Shown: positions 26,624 through 34,564, counted from the first letter of the stretch. The stretch: DNA of 64,000 nucleotides from Lachnospiraceae bacterium (GCA_017517305.1 JAFWZV010000020.1:62001-126000); one strand, 5' to 3'. The notes: a model not told the origin generated them from the letters alone. Program-made: numbers and translations.

Positions 26624-26653
26624 TTGACTACACTGAATAGAATATGATATATT
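26624..26653 (+). promoter_or_regulatory. promoter for small HTH regulator 1
   Basis: TTGACT (26624-26629), 18-base spacer, TATATT (26648-26653). Confidence 0.6.
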
Positions 26654-26749
26654 CGAGAAACCGCACTAGCTATATCAGTGATAAGGAGACTGATATGCAG
26701 AGGGAGAGTAACTACATATTGGCACCAAATTCACATAGGAGGCGATGAC

Positions 26750-27022
26750 GTGAGAGATTATCCAGTAATTAACACAGAAGCAACCGGTAAGAGAATTAAG
26801 GAACTTTGTAGACACAACAACATCTCTGTTAACGACGTGAAGGAATTTATGGGATTTGAGAATCCTCAGGCAATCTATAAGTGGCAGAGAGGAGAGACGT
26901 TGCCGAATATCGACAACTTTTTCGCATTAAGTAGATTACTTAACGTACCTATAGACAGTATTATTATATCAGAGGATGATTCAAGAGGGTCATCCTCTGA
27001 ATTTATACATTTACACAAATGA
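26750..27022 (+). CDS. small XRE-type HTH protein, paralogue 1 of 3
   Basis: 90 residues. The helix-turn-helix reads RIKELCRHNNISVNDVKEFMGFENPQAIYKWQRGETLPNIDNFFALSRLLNVPIDSII, a Cro/CI-type fold. The acidic, Ser-rich tail is short. I choose GTG 26750 because AGGAGGCGATGAC stands directly before it; the longer frame from 26678 adds a basic stretch with no ribosome site. Two close relatives lie at 35675 and 37705 with the same MGFxNPQAIYKW core. No ligand or metal domain is present, so it is a bare DNA-binding protein. Confidence 0.85.
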   Translation: MRDYPVINTEATGKRIKELCRHNNISVNDVKEFMGFENPQAIYKWQRGETLPNIDNFFALSRLLNVPIDSIIISEDDSRGSSSEFIHLHK

Positions 27023-27088
27023 TTTTGGTTAAATTGTATACATTTATTAAAAATAACAAAAAAATATGTGGTATTTGCATAATTTTTC

Positions 27089-27117
27089 TTGAATATATAT
27101 GGCATATAGAGTACAAT
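27089..27117 (+). promoter_or_regulatory. promoter for EF-G-like gene
   Basis: TTGAAT (27089-27094), 17-base spacer, TACAAT (27112-27117); gives a ~145-base leader. Confidence 0.65.
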
Positions 27118-27142
27118 ATATTTTAGAAACTTTATTGACACT

Positions 27143-27192
27143 GCACCTAAACTTTGACAACCCCATATAAGTTGGTTGAGAGGCTTAGGTGC
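27143..27192 (+). promoter_or_regulatory. structured 5' leader hairpin of EF-G-like gene
   Basis: Outer stem GCACCTAA / TTAGGTGC (27143-27150 with 27185-27192) encloses an inner stem CAACC / GGTTG (27158-27162 with 27174-27178). TGTTTTGCATT follows, so it could be an attenuator. It lies wholly inside the predicted leader. Confidence 0.55.
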
Positions 27193-27269
27193 TGTTTTGC
27201 ATTATGGGGATTTTTTATAATTCCCATGCGAAAAAGTAACTTATTATTTAGAATCAGGAGGTAGCTAGC

Positions 27270-29360
27270 ATGAATGTTTACACAACGGACAAGATTAGAA
27301 ACGTAGTTTTATTAGGTCATAGTGGATCCGGAAAGACAAGTTTAGTGGAATCTATGGCTTATCTGGCAGGAATTACCAATCGTATGGGTAAAGTGGAAGA
27401 TGGTAATACCGTAAGTGATTTTGGTAAGGAAGAACAGAAAAGACAGATTTCAATTAGTACCTCTGTGGTTCCTATAGAGTGGAATGGTGTTAAGATTAAC
27501 GTTCTTGATACACCTGGATATTTTGATTTCATCGGCGAGGTTGAGCAGGCTATAAGCGCAGCAGATGCAGCTATTATCGTAGTTAGTGGTAAGGCTGGTG
27601 TTGAGGCTGGTACAGAGCGCGCATGGGAGCTTTGTGAGAAGTATAAGCTTCCTCGTATGATTTATGTTACAGGTATGGATGCGGATAACGCTTCATTTAA
27701 GAATGTTGTAGAGAAGCTTACAGAGATGTATGGTAAGAAGATTGCTCCATTCCATTTCCCAATTAGAGAGAATGAAAAGTTTGTAGGATACATCAATGTT
27801 ATCAGTGAGACTGGTAACCGCTGGGAGGGCAAGGAGGTTGTAGAGTGCGACATCCCTGATTACTCCAGAGAAAATCTTGAGCTTTACAGAGAGACATTGT
27901 TAGAGGCAGTTGCTGAGACTAGCGAAGAGTTTATGGACAGATATTTCAGCGGAGATACCTTCTCTGAGATGGAAATTAGAGCAGCTCTTCGTACAAATGT
28001 TATAGAGAGTAGCATAGTTCCTATATCTATGGGTTCAAATACACTTTGTCAGGGTACATTTACTCTTATAGATGATATTGTTAAGTATCTTCCAAGTCCT
28101 GAGAATAAGGAAATTGCAGGCTTTAACATGAAGACTAATGAAGTGTTTGAGGCTAATTATGATTTTGCCAAGGCTAAGTCAGCTTATGTATTCAAGACTA
28201 TTGTGGATCCATTCATTGGTAAGTATTCTCTTATTAAGGTTTGTTCAGGCGTATTCAAGGCTGATGATATGATTTACAACAAGGATAAGGATATTGAGGA
28301 GAAGGTTAACAAGCTTTATGTGCTCCAGGGTGGTAAGGCTATAGAGGTGCCAGAGCTTCATGCAGGAGATATTGGTGCAATAGCTAAGCTTACTGCAGCT
28401 AGAACTGGTAATACACTTTCCACTAAGGCTTGTGTAATTGAGTATGGTAAGTTCGAGATATCTAAGCCATATACATTTATGAGATATAAGGTTCCTAATA
28501 AGAACAATATCGATAAGGTAGCACAGTCACTTCAGAAGATGACTCATGAGGATCAGACTCTTAAGGTTGTAAATGATGCTGAGAATAAGCAGCTTCTTCT
28601 CTATGGTATCGGTGAGAAGCAGTTAGAGATTGTACAGAGCAGACTTCAGAATGAATATAAGTGTGACATAGAGCTTTCTAAGCCAAAGATTGCATTCAAG
28701 GAGACAATTAAGAAGAACTCAGACGTTGAATATAAGTATAAGAAGCAGTCTGGCGGACATGGTCAGTATGGACATGTAAAGATGAGATTTGCACCACTTG
28801 GTGAGACTGACAAGGCTTATGAGTTTAGTCAGGAGGTTGTAGGAGGTGCAGTTCCTAAGAACTTCTTCCCAGCAGTTGAGAAGGGTATTCAGGAGGCTTG
28901 TGAGAGAGGTCCTCTTGCAGCTTATCCTGTTGTTGGAATTAATGCAGTATTATATGATGGTTCATATCATGCAGTTGATTCATCAGAGATGGCATTTAAG
29001 AAGGCAGCATCACAAGCTCTTAAGAAGGGTATTATGGAGGCAGGTCCTGTTCTCCTTGAGCCTATTATGAGTCTTAAGGTAGTGGTTCCTGAGAAGTACA
29101 CAGGTGACGTTATGGGTGACTTAAATAAGCGTAGAGGTAGAGTTCTTGGTATGAATCCTGCAGGTAAGGGTAAGCAGCAGATAGAGGCTGATATTCCTAT
29201 GATGGAGCTTACAGGATATTGTACAATTCTTCGTGCCATGACTGGAGGTAGAGGAGATTACTCTTATGAGTTCGTAAGATACGAGCAAGTACCTAGTGAT
29301 ATCCAGAAGGCAGAGGTTGAGGCAAGAGCTAGTAAGGTTGCTGAAGGCGCAGAGGATTAA
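27270..29360 (+). CDS. elongation factor G-like GTPase (non-canonical EF-G paralogue)
   Basis: 696 residues with all five EF-G domains. G1 is GHSGSGKTS (16-24), G3 is DTPGYFDF (80-87), and domain IV contains SGGHGQYGHVKM and GSYHAVDSSEMAFKKAA. The G4 motif, NKMD in true EF-G, reads TGMD (134-137), and the switch I sequence RGITI is RQISI, so guanine recognition and hydrolysis may be altered. Such EF-G-like proteins occur beside a canonical fusA and have unclear roles. Start ATG 27270 follows AGGAGG. Its codon use is highly optimised, suggesting strong expression. Confidence 0.93.
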   Translation: MNVYTTDKIRNVVLLGHSGSGKTSLVESMAYLAGITNRMGKVEDGNTVSDFGKEEQKRQISISTSVVPIEWNGVKINVLDTPGYFDFIGEVEQAISAADAAIIVVSGKAGVEAGTERAWELCEKYKLPRMIYVTGMDADNASFKNVVEKLTEMYGKKIAPFHFPIRENEKFVGYINVISETGNRWEGKEVVECDIPDYSRENLELYRETLLEAVAETSEEFMDRYFSGDTFSEMEIRAALRTNVIESSIVPISMGSNTLCQGTFTLIDDIVKYLPSPENKEIAGFNMKTNEVFEANYDFAKAKSAYVFKTIVDPFIGKYSLIKVCSGVFKADDMIYNKDKDIEEKVNKLYVLQGGKAIEVPELHAGDIGAIAKLTAARTGNTLSTKACVIEYGKFEISKPYTFMRYKVPNKNNIDKVAQSLQKMTHEDQTLKVVNDAENKQLLLYGIGEKQLEIVQSRLQNEYKCDIELSKPKIAFKETIKKNSDVEYKYKKQSGGHGQYGHVKMRFAPLGETDKAYEFSQEVVGGAVPKNFFPAVEKGIQEACERGPLAAYPVVGINAVLYDGSYHAVDSSEMAFKKAASQALKKGIMEAGPVLLEPIMSLKVVVPEKYTGDVMGDLNKRRGRVLGMNPAGKGKQQIEADIPMMELTGYCTILRAMTGGRGDYSYEFVRYEQVPSDIQKAEVEARASKVAEGAED

Positions 29361-29399
29361 TGTTAGTTTACATAACACAGTGCGATTAATTTGATATGT

Positions 29400-29437
29400 A
29401 CCCTCTTTACTGGGCACCCAGTAAGGAGGGTGTTTTT
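29400..29437 (+). terminator. rho-independent terminator after EF-G-like gene
   Basis: ACCCTC-TTTACTGGG pairs with CCCAGTAA-GGAGGGT around a short loop, followed by GTTTTT. Confidence 0.9.
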
Positions 29438-29547
29438 ATGTTATTTTAAATAATAATGGTTAAAGTCCGTTTTAATGGACATTTCATCTATTATAATTCA
29501 AATCAGTAAAGCAAACCACGTGATTAAATGAAAGAGAGGAAACCATT

Positions 29548-29955
29548 ATGAAGAAGAACGAAACAACCACAATCCCAGAGAGAATTACAACAACCTTTGA
29601 CAGACAGGATATTGATATTAAGAGATTTGCCAGACAGCAGATGGAGTTTTACAGAGATGTGAAGCAGCACATTTACAATCTTAAGATTGACATAGCTGAG
29701 ATTGGTGCAGATATTGAGAATATTCTGTATTTGATTGAGTCAGAAAACTATAAGACAGTAGACAGTTATAAGGTATTCAAGGAGCTTAAGCTTCTTAGAA
29801 ATATGAAGAAGTCTAAGGAGAGAGAGCTTGAGTGCTGTATTCAGATGACTAGAAAGATTGACTGTGACAGATTGGCTAAGATTCTTGAGAATAGCTATAG
29901 CAAGGTGTTTGAGGTTCACACTGAGGAAGTAGCTACTACTACAAACGTAGCATAA
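29548..29955 (+). CDS. hypothetical helical protein
   Basis: 135 residues, not recognised. It is strongly charged and helical (QQMEFYRDVKQHIYNLKIDI, ELKLLRNMKKSKERELECC), with Thr-rich ends (ETTTIPERITTTF and VATTTNVA). It is probably a small cytosolic coiled-coil-like protein. It stands alone between two terminators, with AGAGAGGAAACC before ATG 29548, so it is a monocistronic and well-translated gene. TATAAT at about 29491-29498 may be its -10. No function can be proposed. Confidence 0.8.
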   Translation: MKKNETTTIPERITTTFDRQDIDIKRFARQQMEFYRDVKQHIYNLKIDIAEIGADIENILYLIESENYKTVDSYKVFKELKLLRNMKKSKERELECCIQMTRKIDCDRLAKILENSYSKVFEVHTEEVATTTNVA

Positions 29956-29962
29956 TTATAAG

Positions 29963-29995
29963 AGCGTTTGCTTGTTAATAAGCAAACGCTTTTTA
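29963..29995 (+). terminator. rho-independent terminator
   Basis: Perfect 11-bp stem AGCGTTTGCTT / AAGCAAACGCT with GTTAAT loop and TTTTT. Confidence 0.95.
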
Positions 29996-30082
29996 AAATT
30001 ATGCATTACAAACTAAGCAATAGATGATATAATTTCATATAGGTAGGTAATCAAATATGTAATCTAGAAAGGAATAACATTT

Positions 30083-31234
30083 ATGAAAATAACAGAAGAT
30101 ATTTTGTATATAGGAGTTAATGACCACAACATCGATTTGTTCGAGGGTCAGTACATTGTGCCTAATGGTATGGCATACAATTCATATGCAATTATAGATG
30201 AGAAGATTGCTATTATGGATTCTGTTGACGCATCCTTTGGCGAGGAGTGGCTTGGAAATATTAAGAATGCCTTGGGAGATAGAACACCGGATTACTTAAT
30301 AGTTCAGCATATGGAGCCTGACCATTCTGCTAATATTGTAAGCTTTGTTAAGGCATATCCTGAGGCGAAGATTGTATCTTCTGCTAAAGCATTTGTTATG
30401 ATGAAGAATTTCTTTGGCACAGATTTTGCTGATAAGCAGGTTGTTGTAGGAGAAGGAGACAAGCTTTCTCTAGGAAAGCATGAGCTTACCTTTGTGGCAG
30501 CACCTATGGTGCATTGGCCAGAGGTAATAGTTACCTATGACAGCACCGATAAGGTTTTGTTTTCTGCAGACGGCTTCGGCAAGTTTGGAGCTCTTGATGT
30601 GGAGGAGGACTGGGCTTGTGAGGCAAGAAGATATTATATCGGTATTGTAGGAAAGTATGGACTTCCTGTACAGACCTTGCTTAAGAAGGCGGCAACACTA
30701 GATATTCAGATAATCTGTCCTCTTCATGGACCTGTGCTTAATGAGAATTTGGGTTACTATATCAACCTTTATGACACCTGGTCAAGCTATAAGCCTGAGG
30801 AAGAGGGGGTTATGATTGCCTACACCTCAGTATACGGTAACACTAAGAAGGCAGTTATGGAGTTAGCAGAGCATCTTACTAGAAATGGTTGCCCAAAGGT
30901 TGTGGTTAATGATCTTGCCAGAGAGGATATGGCAGAGGTGGTTGAGGATGCATTCCGATATAGTAAGCTTGTGCTTGCAACAACTACCTATAACGGTGAT
31001 ATCTTCCCATATATGAGACAGTTTATGGATGCCATTACAGAGAGAAATTATAGCAACAGAACAGTTGCATTTGTTGAAAATGGTAGCTGGGCACCAACTG
31101 CAACAAAGGTGATGAAGAGTATGTTAGAAAAGAGCAAGAACTTAACCTATGCTGAGGCAGAGGTTAAGATTATGTCTGCATTAAATGATGACAGCAGAGC
31201 GCAGCTAGAGGCATTAGCTAAGGAGCTTGCATAA
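30083..31234 (+). CDS. fprA: FprA-family flavodiiron protein
   Basis: 383 residues. The N-terminal metallo-beta-lactamase-like domain binds a di-iron site through HMEPDH (H-x-E-x-D-H, about 75-80) and further ligands in PMVHWPE, SADGFGKFG and CPLHGPV. The C-terminal flavodoxin domain begins MIAYTSVYGNTKKAV and has the FMN loops ATTTYNGDIF and NGSWAP. The family reduces O2 to water or NO to N2O and protects anaerobes. Start ATG 30083 with AGAAAGGAA. It is followed by the HTH/nuclease-like gene after 14 bases, possibly read-through. Confidence 0.96.
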   Translation: MKITEDILYIGVNDHNIDLFEGQYIVPNGMAYNSYAIIDEKIAIMDSVDASFGEEWLGNIKNALGDRTPDYLIVQHMEPDHSANIVSFVKAYPEAKIVSSAKAFVMMKNFFGTDFADKQVVVGEGDKLSLGKHELTFVAAPMVHWPEVIVTYDSTDKVLFSADGFGKFGALDVEEDWACEARRYYIGIVGKYGLPVQTLLKKAATLDIQIICPLHGPVLNENLGYYINLYDTWSSYKPEEEGVMIAYTSVYGNTKKAVMELAEHLTRNGCPKVVVNDLAREDMAEVVEDAFRYSKLVLATTTYNGDIFPYMRQFMDAITERNYSNRTVAFVENGSWAPTATKVMKSMLEKSKNLTYAEAEVKIMSALNDDSRAQLEALAKELA

Positions 31235-31248
31235 TAAGAGAGTACAGT

Positions 31249-32001
31249 ATGACTTCAGACAATATGATTTCCAATAAAATATATGCTCTGATATGTAAAT
31301 CGGATGGTATTAAAGCCAAGGATATTGCCAGAGAATTAAAGGTAGACCGTACCACAGTAAATAGGTTATTGTACTGCTATCCATTTATTCATGACCTGTG
31401 CTATAGAGATAAGGATTATAGATGGCATGGATATATTAAGCAGGTGAGACCCCATATAGGCTTGGGAGAATACAGTGGCTATTATTCTACAGCCCAGGAG
31501 TTTCTAGAGTTGTCAGAGGAGGAGTGGTTTGAGACCCTTAAAGAAGGCTGTAAAAATATTGGGCGAAACCTAAATGATACTAGAGGCCTATTTCATTCCT
31601 TTAAGGATGCCAGAGAAACCATGATTAATCTCTTCACAGATTTGCAGGAGCATGTGGACTACAAAGACTGGGAGATAGTATTTGAGCTTAGAATTAAAAG
31701 GTCTAAGGCTATACGAATATATGCGGATGTTTTAGTAATAACTGACAGATATGTATTTTCTCTTGAATTTAAGATGAAGGACAAGATTGAAGCAGAAGAG
31801 GTATTGCAGGCTGGAAAATATAGTCAGTACCAAGAGGTTATATTCGGAACAGATTATGATGTGATTCCCGTATTGGTTTTAACTAGAGCTTCTGATTTGT
31901 ATAGGTATGTACCTATAGGCAATTCTACAGCAGAACTGCCAGTGTGCTCAGGTGATATGCTATTTAATATATTTGATGAGTATCTAGGATTTTTGGATTA
32001 A
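31249..32001 (+). CDS. HTH protein with PD-(D/E)XK nuclease-like C-terminal region
   Basis: 250 residues. The N-terminus (10-45) is a winged-helix/HTH: IKAKDIARELKVDRTTVNRLL. Towards the C-terminus, YADVLVITDRYVFSLEFKMKDK shows D-x(n)-E-x-K spacing on predicted beta strands, followed by AEEVLQAGKYSQYQEV, the helix typical of PD-(D/E)XK nucleases that act in helicase-linked systems. So it may be a sequence-guided nuclease or a regulator with a dead nuclease fold. No ribosome site is strong (GAGAGTACAGT). It is the first gene of what looks like an accessory island. The nuclease assignment is tentative. Confidence 0.75.
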   Translation: MTSDNMISNKIYALICKSDGIKAKDIARELKVDRTTVNRLLYCYPFIHDLCYRDKDYRWHGYIKQVRPHIGLGEYSGYYSTAQEFLELSEEEWFETLKEGCKNIGRNLNDTRGLFHSFKDARETMINLFTDLQEHVDYKDWEIVFELRIKRSKAIRIYADVLVITDRYVFSLEFKMKDKIEAEEVLQAGKYSQYQEVIFGTDYDVIPVLVLTRASDLYRYVPIGNSTAELPVCSGDMLFNIFDEYLGFLD

Positions 32002-32027
32002 ACTACAAGTTTAGTGACAAATACTTT

Positions 32028-32081
32028 GTCCTCCTTTATGATTACATCAGTGACAAAAATGATGTGATTATAAAGGAGGAT
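32028..32081 (+). promoter_or_regulatory. long hairpin that buries the Shine-Dalgarno of the next gene
   Basis: Arms 32030-32049 and 32060-32079 pair over 20 bp with only two G-U wobbles and no bulges (CCTCCTTTAT... with ...ATAAAGGAGG); one or two outer pairs extend it. The loop is GTGACAAAAA. The 3' arm ends in AAAGGAGG, the ribosome site of ATG 32088, so translation should be blocked until the stem opens. Confidence 0.9.
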
Positions 32082-32087
32082 TTTATT

Positions 32088-32750
32088 ATGAGTGAAAAGA
32101 TGTTAGTGACACAGGCACTTGATGAGAGAGACCTTCTGGTTAAGAAGATAGCAGATAAGATTGCTAAGGCAAGCTTCGTTGATACCATTAAGCCTAATGA
32201 GGATAAGGTATACGACAAGCGCATTAGCAAGGAGGAATACACTAAGGAGGCTGAGGCTTCCTACCAGCAGATTATGGATCTTATGGATCGCTTCCAGAGG
32301 ATTGACGCTGCTATAGTGGATTCTAATGCGAAGACACAGATAACAACCTCATACGGTACATTTTCCGTAGCGGGAGCTATATCTCTTAGAAGCAGACTTA
32401 AGGGACAGGGAGCTTATAATGGCGACGCCGACTTCGAGGGTAAGCTTCTGAAGAAGATGGCTCACGAGTATAGTGAGAGAGTTAGGTTCGCAGATCTAAA
32501 GAACTCACAGCTTAACTCTACAGCTGAGGAGATGCGCTTAAGCATTCTTGGAAGAGACGCCAAGACCAAGGATGATAAGCCACTTGGAGTGGTGGAGGCT
32601 TACGTTAAGGAGAATACTACTGAACTGGTAGACCCACTTGATGTAAAGAAGAAACTGGAGACTATCGACGAGAAGAGAAATGCTCTTTTAACTGAGCTAG
32701 ATACTCAGATAAAGGTGTCAAATGCTACAACCTTAGTAGAGATTGCATAA
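32088..32750 (+). CDS. hypothetical protein, possibly DIP1984/DUF6847-like
   Basis: 220 residues, acidic-basic and mostly helical. ALDERDLLVKKIADKI near the N-terminus and DAAIVDSNAKTQITTSYGTFSVAGAISLRSRL in the middle faintly recall the DIP1984 family, but I am not sure of this. There is no signal peptide or membrane segment. Start ATG 32088 follows a perfect AAAGGAGG that is hidden in the hairpin described above, so expression is probably conditional. The tRNA-like gene lies 107 bases after its stop. Function unknown. Confidence 0.78.
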   Translation: MSEKMLVTQALDERDLLVKKIADKIAKASFVDTIKPNEDKVYDKRISKEEYTKEAEASYQQIMDLMDRFQRIDAAIVDSNAKTQITTSYGTFSVAGAISLRSRLKGQGAYNGDADFEGKLLKKMAHEYSERVRFADLKNSQLNSTAEEMRLSILGRDAKTKDDKPLGVVEAYVKENTTELVDPLDVKKKLETIDEKRNALLTELDTQIKVSNATTLVEIA

Positions 32751-32775
32751 GTAATATTTGCCTGCATTACGAAAA

Positions 32776-32821
32776 TCTATTACCCGGCTTCCCTGTAACA
32801 GGGTTAAGTTACAATAATAGA
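32776..32821 (+). other. closed stem structure upstream of tRNA-like gene
   Basis: TCTATTA (32776-32782) pairs with TAATAGA (32815-32821), a 7-bp stem. It encloses a tight hairpin CCCTG-TAA-CAGGG (32791-32803). It could be an RNA element or the remains of one. Confidence 0.4.
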
Positions 32822-32857
32822 AAATATATATCTATGGTGGATTATTTACGAAAAGCG

Positions 32858-32943
32858 ATCAGTATGGTGAAAGGGAAGACACGCTAGATTATAAATCTGG
32901 TATCCGCTAGGATGTGCAGGTTCGAATCCTGCTACTGTTGCCA
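32858..32943 (+). tRNA. class II tRNA-like gene, anticodon position reads ATA
   Basis: An 86-base cloverleaf with encoded CCA. Acceptor 32858-32864 pairs with 32933-32939 at six of seven positions (T2 faces T71). The D arm is GTG..CAC with a Leu-like loop containing GGG and AAGA. The anticodon stem CTAGA/TCTGG holds loop TTATAAA, so positions 34-36 are ATA. The long variable arm is ATCC-GCTA-GGAT, and the T arm GCAGG-TTCGAAT-CCTGC is perfect. The discriminator is G. The body looks like tRNA-Leu and the discriminator like tRNA-Ser. An AUA anticodon would read UAU (Tyr), so identity is unclear; it may be a pseudo-tRNA or decoy. Confidence 0.65.
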
Positions 32944-32984
32944 ATAATTCAACGGTTTTTGATTTTCTATTAATGGTTAAAGGT

Positions 32985-33022
32985 TAATCGTTAACGATTA
33001 TTTACCTTAAACTGTAAACAGT
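32985..33022. other. 16-bp palindrome and adjacent 12-bp palindrome
   Basis: TAATCGTTAACGATTA (32985-33000) is a perfect palindrome. ACTGTAAACAGT (33011-33022) is a second, imperfect only at its centre. They are possible operator sites between the tRNA-like gene and the candidate small RNA. Confidence 0.5.
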
Positions 33023-33052
33023 AAAGTGACAACTTTCCTGTAGACATATAAT

Positions 33053-33182
33053 ATGTGTCGAAATCCATGATAAAGGTTAAGCGGTAAGTCGGTTGGCTTT
33101 AGGTTCCCTCGTGGCTGTAATGTAGGCAATATAATAAAATAGGATGCATGCTGTGATTGTACAGTATGCATCCTATTTTTGT
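33053..33182 (+). ncRNA. candidate small RNA ending at a strong terminator
   Basis: TATAAT at 33047-33052 (with GTGACA 15 bases upstream, short spacing) could start a ~120-base transcript. The transcript has no credible reading frame, contains the G/T-rich segment 33080-33125, and ends in the strong hairpin at 33136-33180. This is speculative; the terminator alone may serve the convergent tlpA gene. Nothing else is seen in 32751-33199 beyond the elements listed. Confidence 0.3.
33136..33180. terminator. bidirectional terminator
   Basis: AAAATAGGATGCAT.CTGT pairs with ACAG.ATGCATCCTATTTT (one G/T mismatch), with A-run and T-run flanks. It serves tlpA on the minus strand and any plus-strand transcript. 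Confidence 0.88.
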
Positions 33183-33199
33183 TTGTTATAATCCTATGT

Positions 33200-33892
33200 T
33201 TAGTTTTCCAATATCATATCTATTCCCTTCTGAAGGGTTGCACCATCTATAGCACCTGCAGCATAAGCTACCATATATCCTTCCTTATCTATAAAGTAGG
33301 TGGTAGGTAGTGAGTACACGCTATAAAGGTATGCTGCATTGGACTTAGTATCGTAAAAAACTGGAAATGTATAGCCTTGATCTGCGATAAATTCTGAAGC
33401 GATTTCAACAGTTTCCCTTCCACCATCAGTCATATTAACCATAAGAAATTGCACATCAGCATTTTGCTCCTTGTACTTTTCTTCGAATTCAGGCATCTCG
33501 CTCTTGCATGGTCCACACCAGCTAGCCCAAAAATTCAATACAATGGGCTTGCCCACAAAATCGGAGAGATGAACTTCATTGCCATCTATATCGTATACCG
33601 TAAAATCAGGCGCCAACATTTTGTCTTCGCTGGTATCCTCCTGTTGGGTGTCTGTGGCAGTATTATCTGTATCGTTGGTATCTGCTACAGTGGTATCTGT
33701 TTCAGTGGTGTTAGCTTCTGTATTCGATGAGTCTGTGGATTCTGTGACCTCATTATGTTCCATATTTTCATTCTGTGTAGCCAGCTGTTGTCTGTCTACG
33801 TTTTTACCCAGCTTATTATATAAAAATGCTGCCCCGCACATGAATACTACAAATATTGCAATAATTATTATTAGCTTTTTCTTATTGTCCAT
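33200..33892 (-). CDS. membrane-anchored TlpA/ResA-like thioredoxin
   Basis: 230 residues. An N-terminal anchor (IIIIAIFVVFMCGAAFLY) is followed by a long Thr/Asp/Glu/Ser-rich linker (about 35-90) and a thioredoxin domain with FWASWCGPCKSEMPEFEEKY, whose CGPC is the redox site, and the cis-Pro segment SLPTTYF. It would reduce extracytoplasmic disulfides using electrons from the CcdA-like protein encoded just upstream. The ribosome site AAGGAGG precedes the start. The two genes are 9 bases apart, a compact reductive pathway. Confidence 0.94.
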   Translation of the reverse strand: MDNKKKLIIIIAIFVVFMCGAAFLYNKLGKNVDRQQLATQNENMEHNEVTESTDSSNTEANTTETDTTVADTNDTDNTATDTQQEDTSEDKMLAPDFTVYDIDGNEVHLSDFVGKPIVLNFWASWCGPCKSEMPEFEEKYKEQNADVQFLMVNMTDGGRETVEIASEFIADQGYTFPVFYDTKSNAAYLYSVYSLPTTYFIDKEGYMVAYAAGAIDGATLQKGIDMILEN

Positions 33893-33901
33893 AAATCCTC
33901 C

Positions 33902-34564
33902 TTAACTAAGCACACTTAGCAACTTTCCAAGGGTTCCTGTGGCCATCATTATACCTATTATAATAAGCAAGCCTCCGCACACCTTATTGATAATCTCATA
34001 ATTTTTCTTAATAAAATCAAAAGCATCTTTTAAATATTCAATCAAAACAGCACTTAGGATAAATGGAATTCCCAGTCCCAAAGAATAGGTAAGTAGCATA
34101 AGCATACCCTCCACCATATGGGCTTGCTGAGATGCCAGCATTAAAGCAGAACCTAAGAACGCACCTACACAAGGAGTCCAGCCTACAGAGAATATAACTC
34201 CGAACACTAATGCAGTAAAAAAGTTCATATTATCTGTATTAACGGAGCTCTTACTTCCCTTAAATAGCTTTATCTTAAATACTCCTAAGTAGCTTAATCC
34301 GAAAATTATAACTATAGCCCCTGATACAATATCAACTACGGTTTTATGTCTAGATAATAGACTTCCAAATGTACCTGCCAAACCACCCATAGCTACAAAT
34401 ACAGTAGTAAAGCCTAACACAAAACCGCAAGCACACAGCAAGGTTTTCTTAGTATTTCTTACTCCACCACCTGCAAAATATGAAATATATATAGGTAGCA
34501 TAGGTAATAAGCAAGGAGATATAAAGGTTATAACGCCCTCTAAAAATGAAATAATATATTGCAT
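33902..34564 (-). CDS. ccdA: CcdA-type cytochrome c biogenesis / thiol transport membrane protein
   Basis: 220 residues with six membrane helices. The two conserved cysteines that relay electrons appear in FISPCLLPMLPIYISYFAGG and VGWTPCVGAFLGSAL. CcdA passes reducing power from cytoplasmic thioredoxin to membrane-anchored thioredoxins; here the partner is the TlpA-like protein that follows. Start ATG 34564 with AAGGATGG. The intergenic 34565-34720 should hold divergent promoters for this operon and the HAD gene; I cannot place them with confidence. Confidence 0.93.
   Translation of the reverse strand: MQYIISFLEGVITFISPCLLPMLPIYISYFAGGGVRNTKKTLLCACGFVLGFTTVFVAMGGLAGTFGSLLSRHKTVVDIVSGAIVIIFGLSYLGVFKIKLFKGSKSSVNTDNMNFFTALVFGVIFSVGWTPCVGAFLGSALMLASQQAHMVEGMLMLLTYSLGLGIPFILSAVLIEYLKDAFDFIKKNYEIINKVCGGLLIIIGIMMATGTLGKLLSVLS

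Noticed and set aside
28846-29070. Alternative plus-strand frame inside the EF-G-like gene
   Set aside because: Out of frame with a conserved translation factor domain; biased composition is a by-product.
32751-33199. Group II intron or IStron in the tRNA region
   Set aside because: No reverse transcriptase, domain V hairpin or boundary motifs are visible.
33449-33905. Plus-strand frames opposite tlpA
   Set aside because: Shadows of the thioredoxin gene's Thr/Asp linker; no ribosome site.
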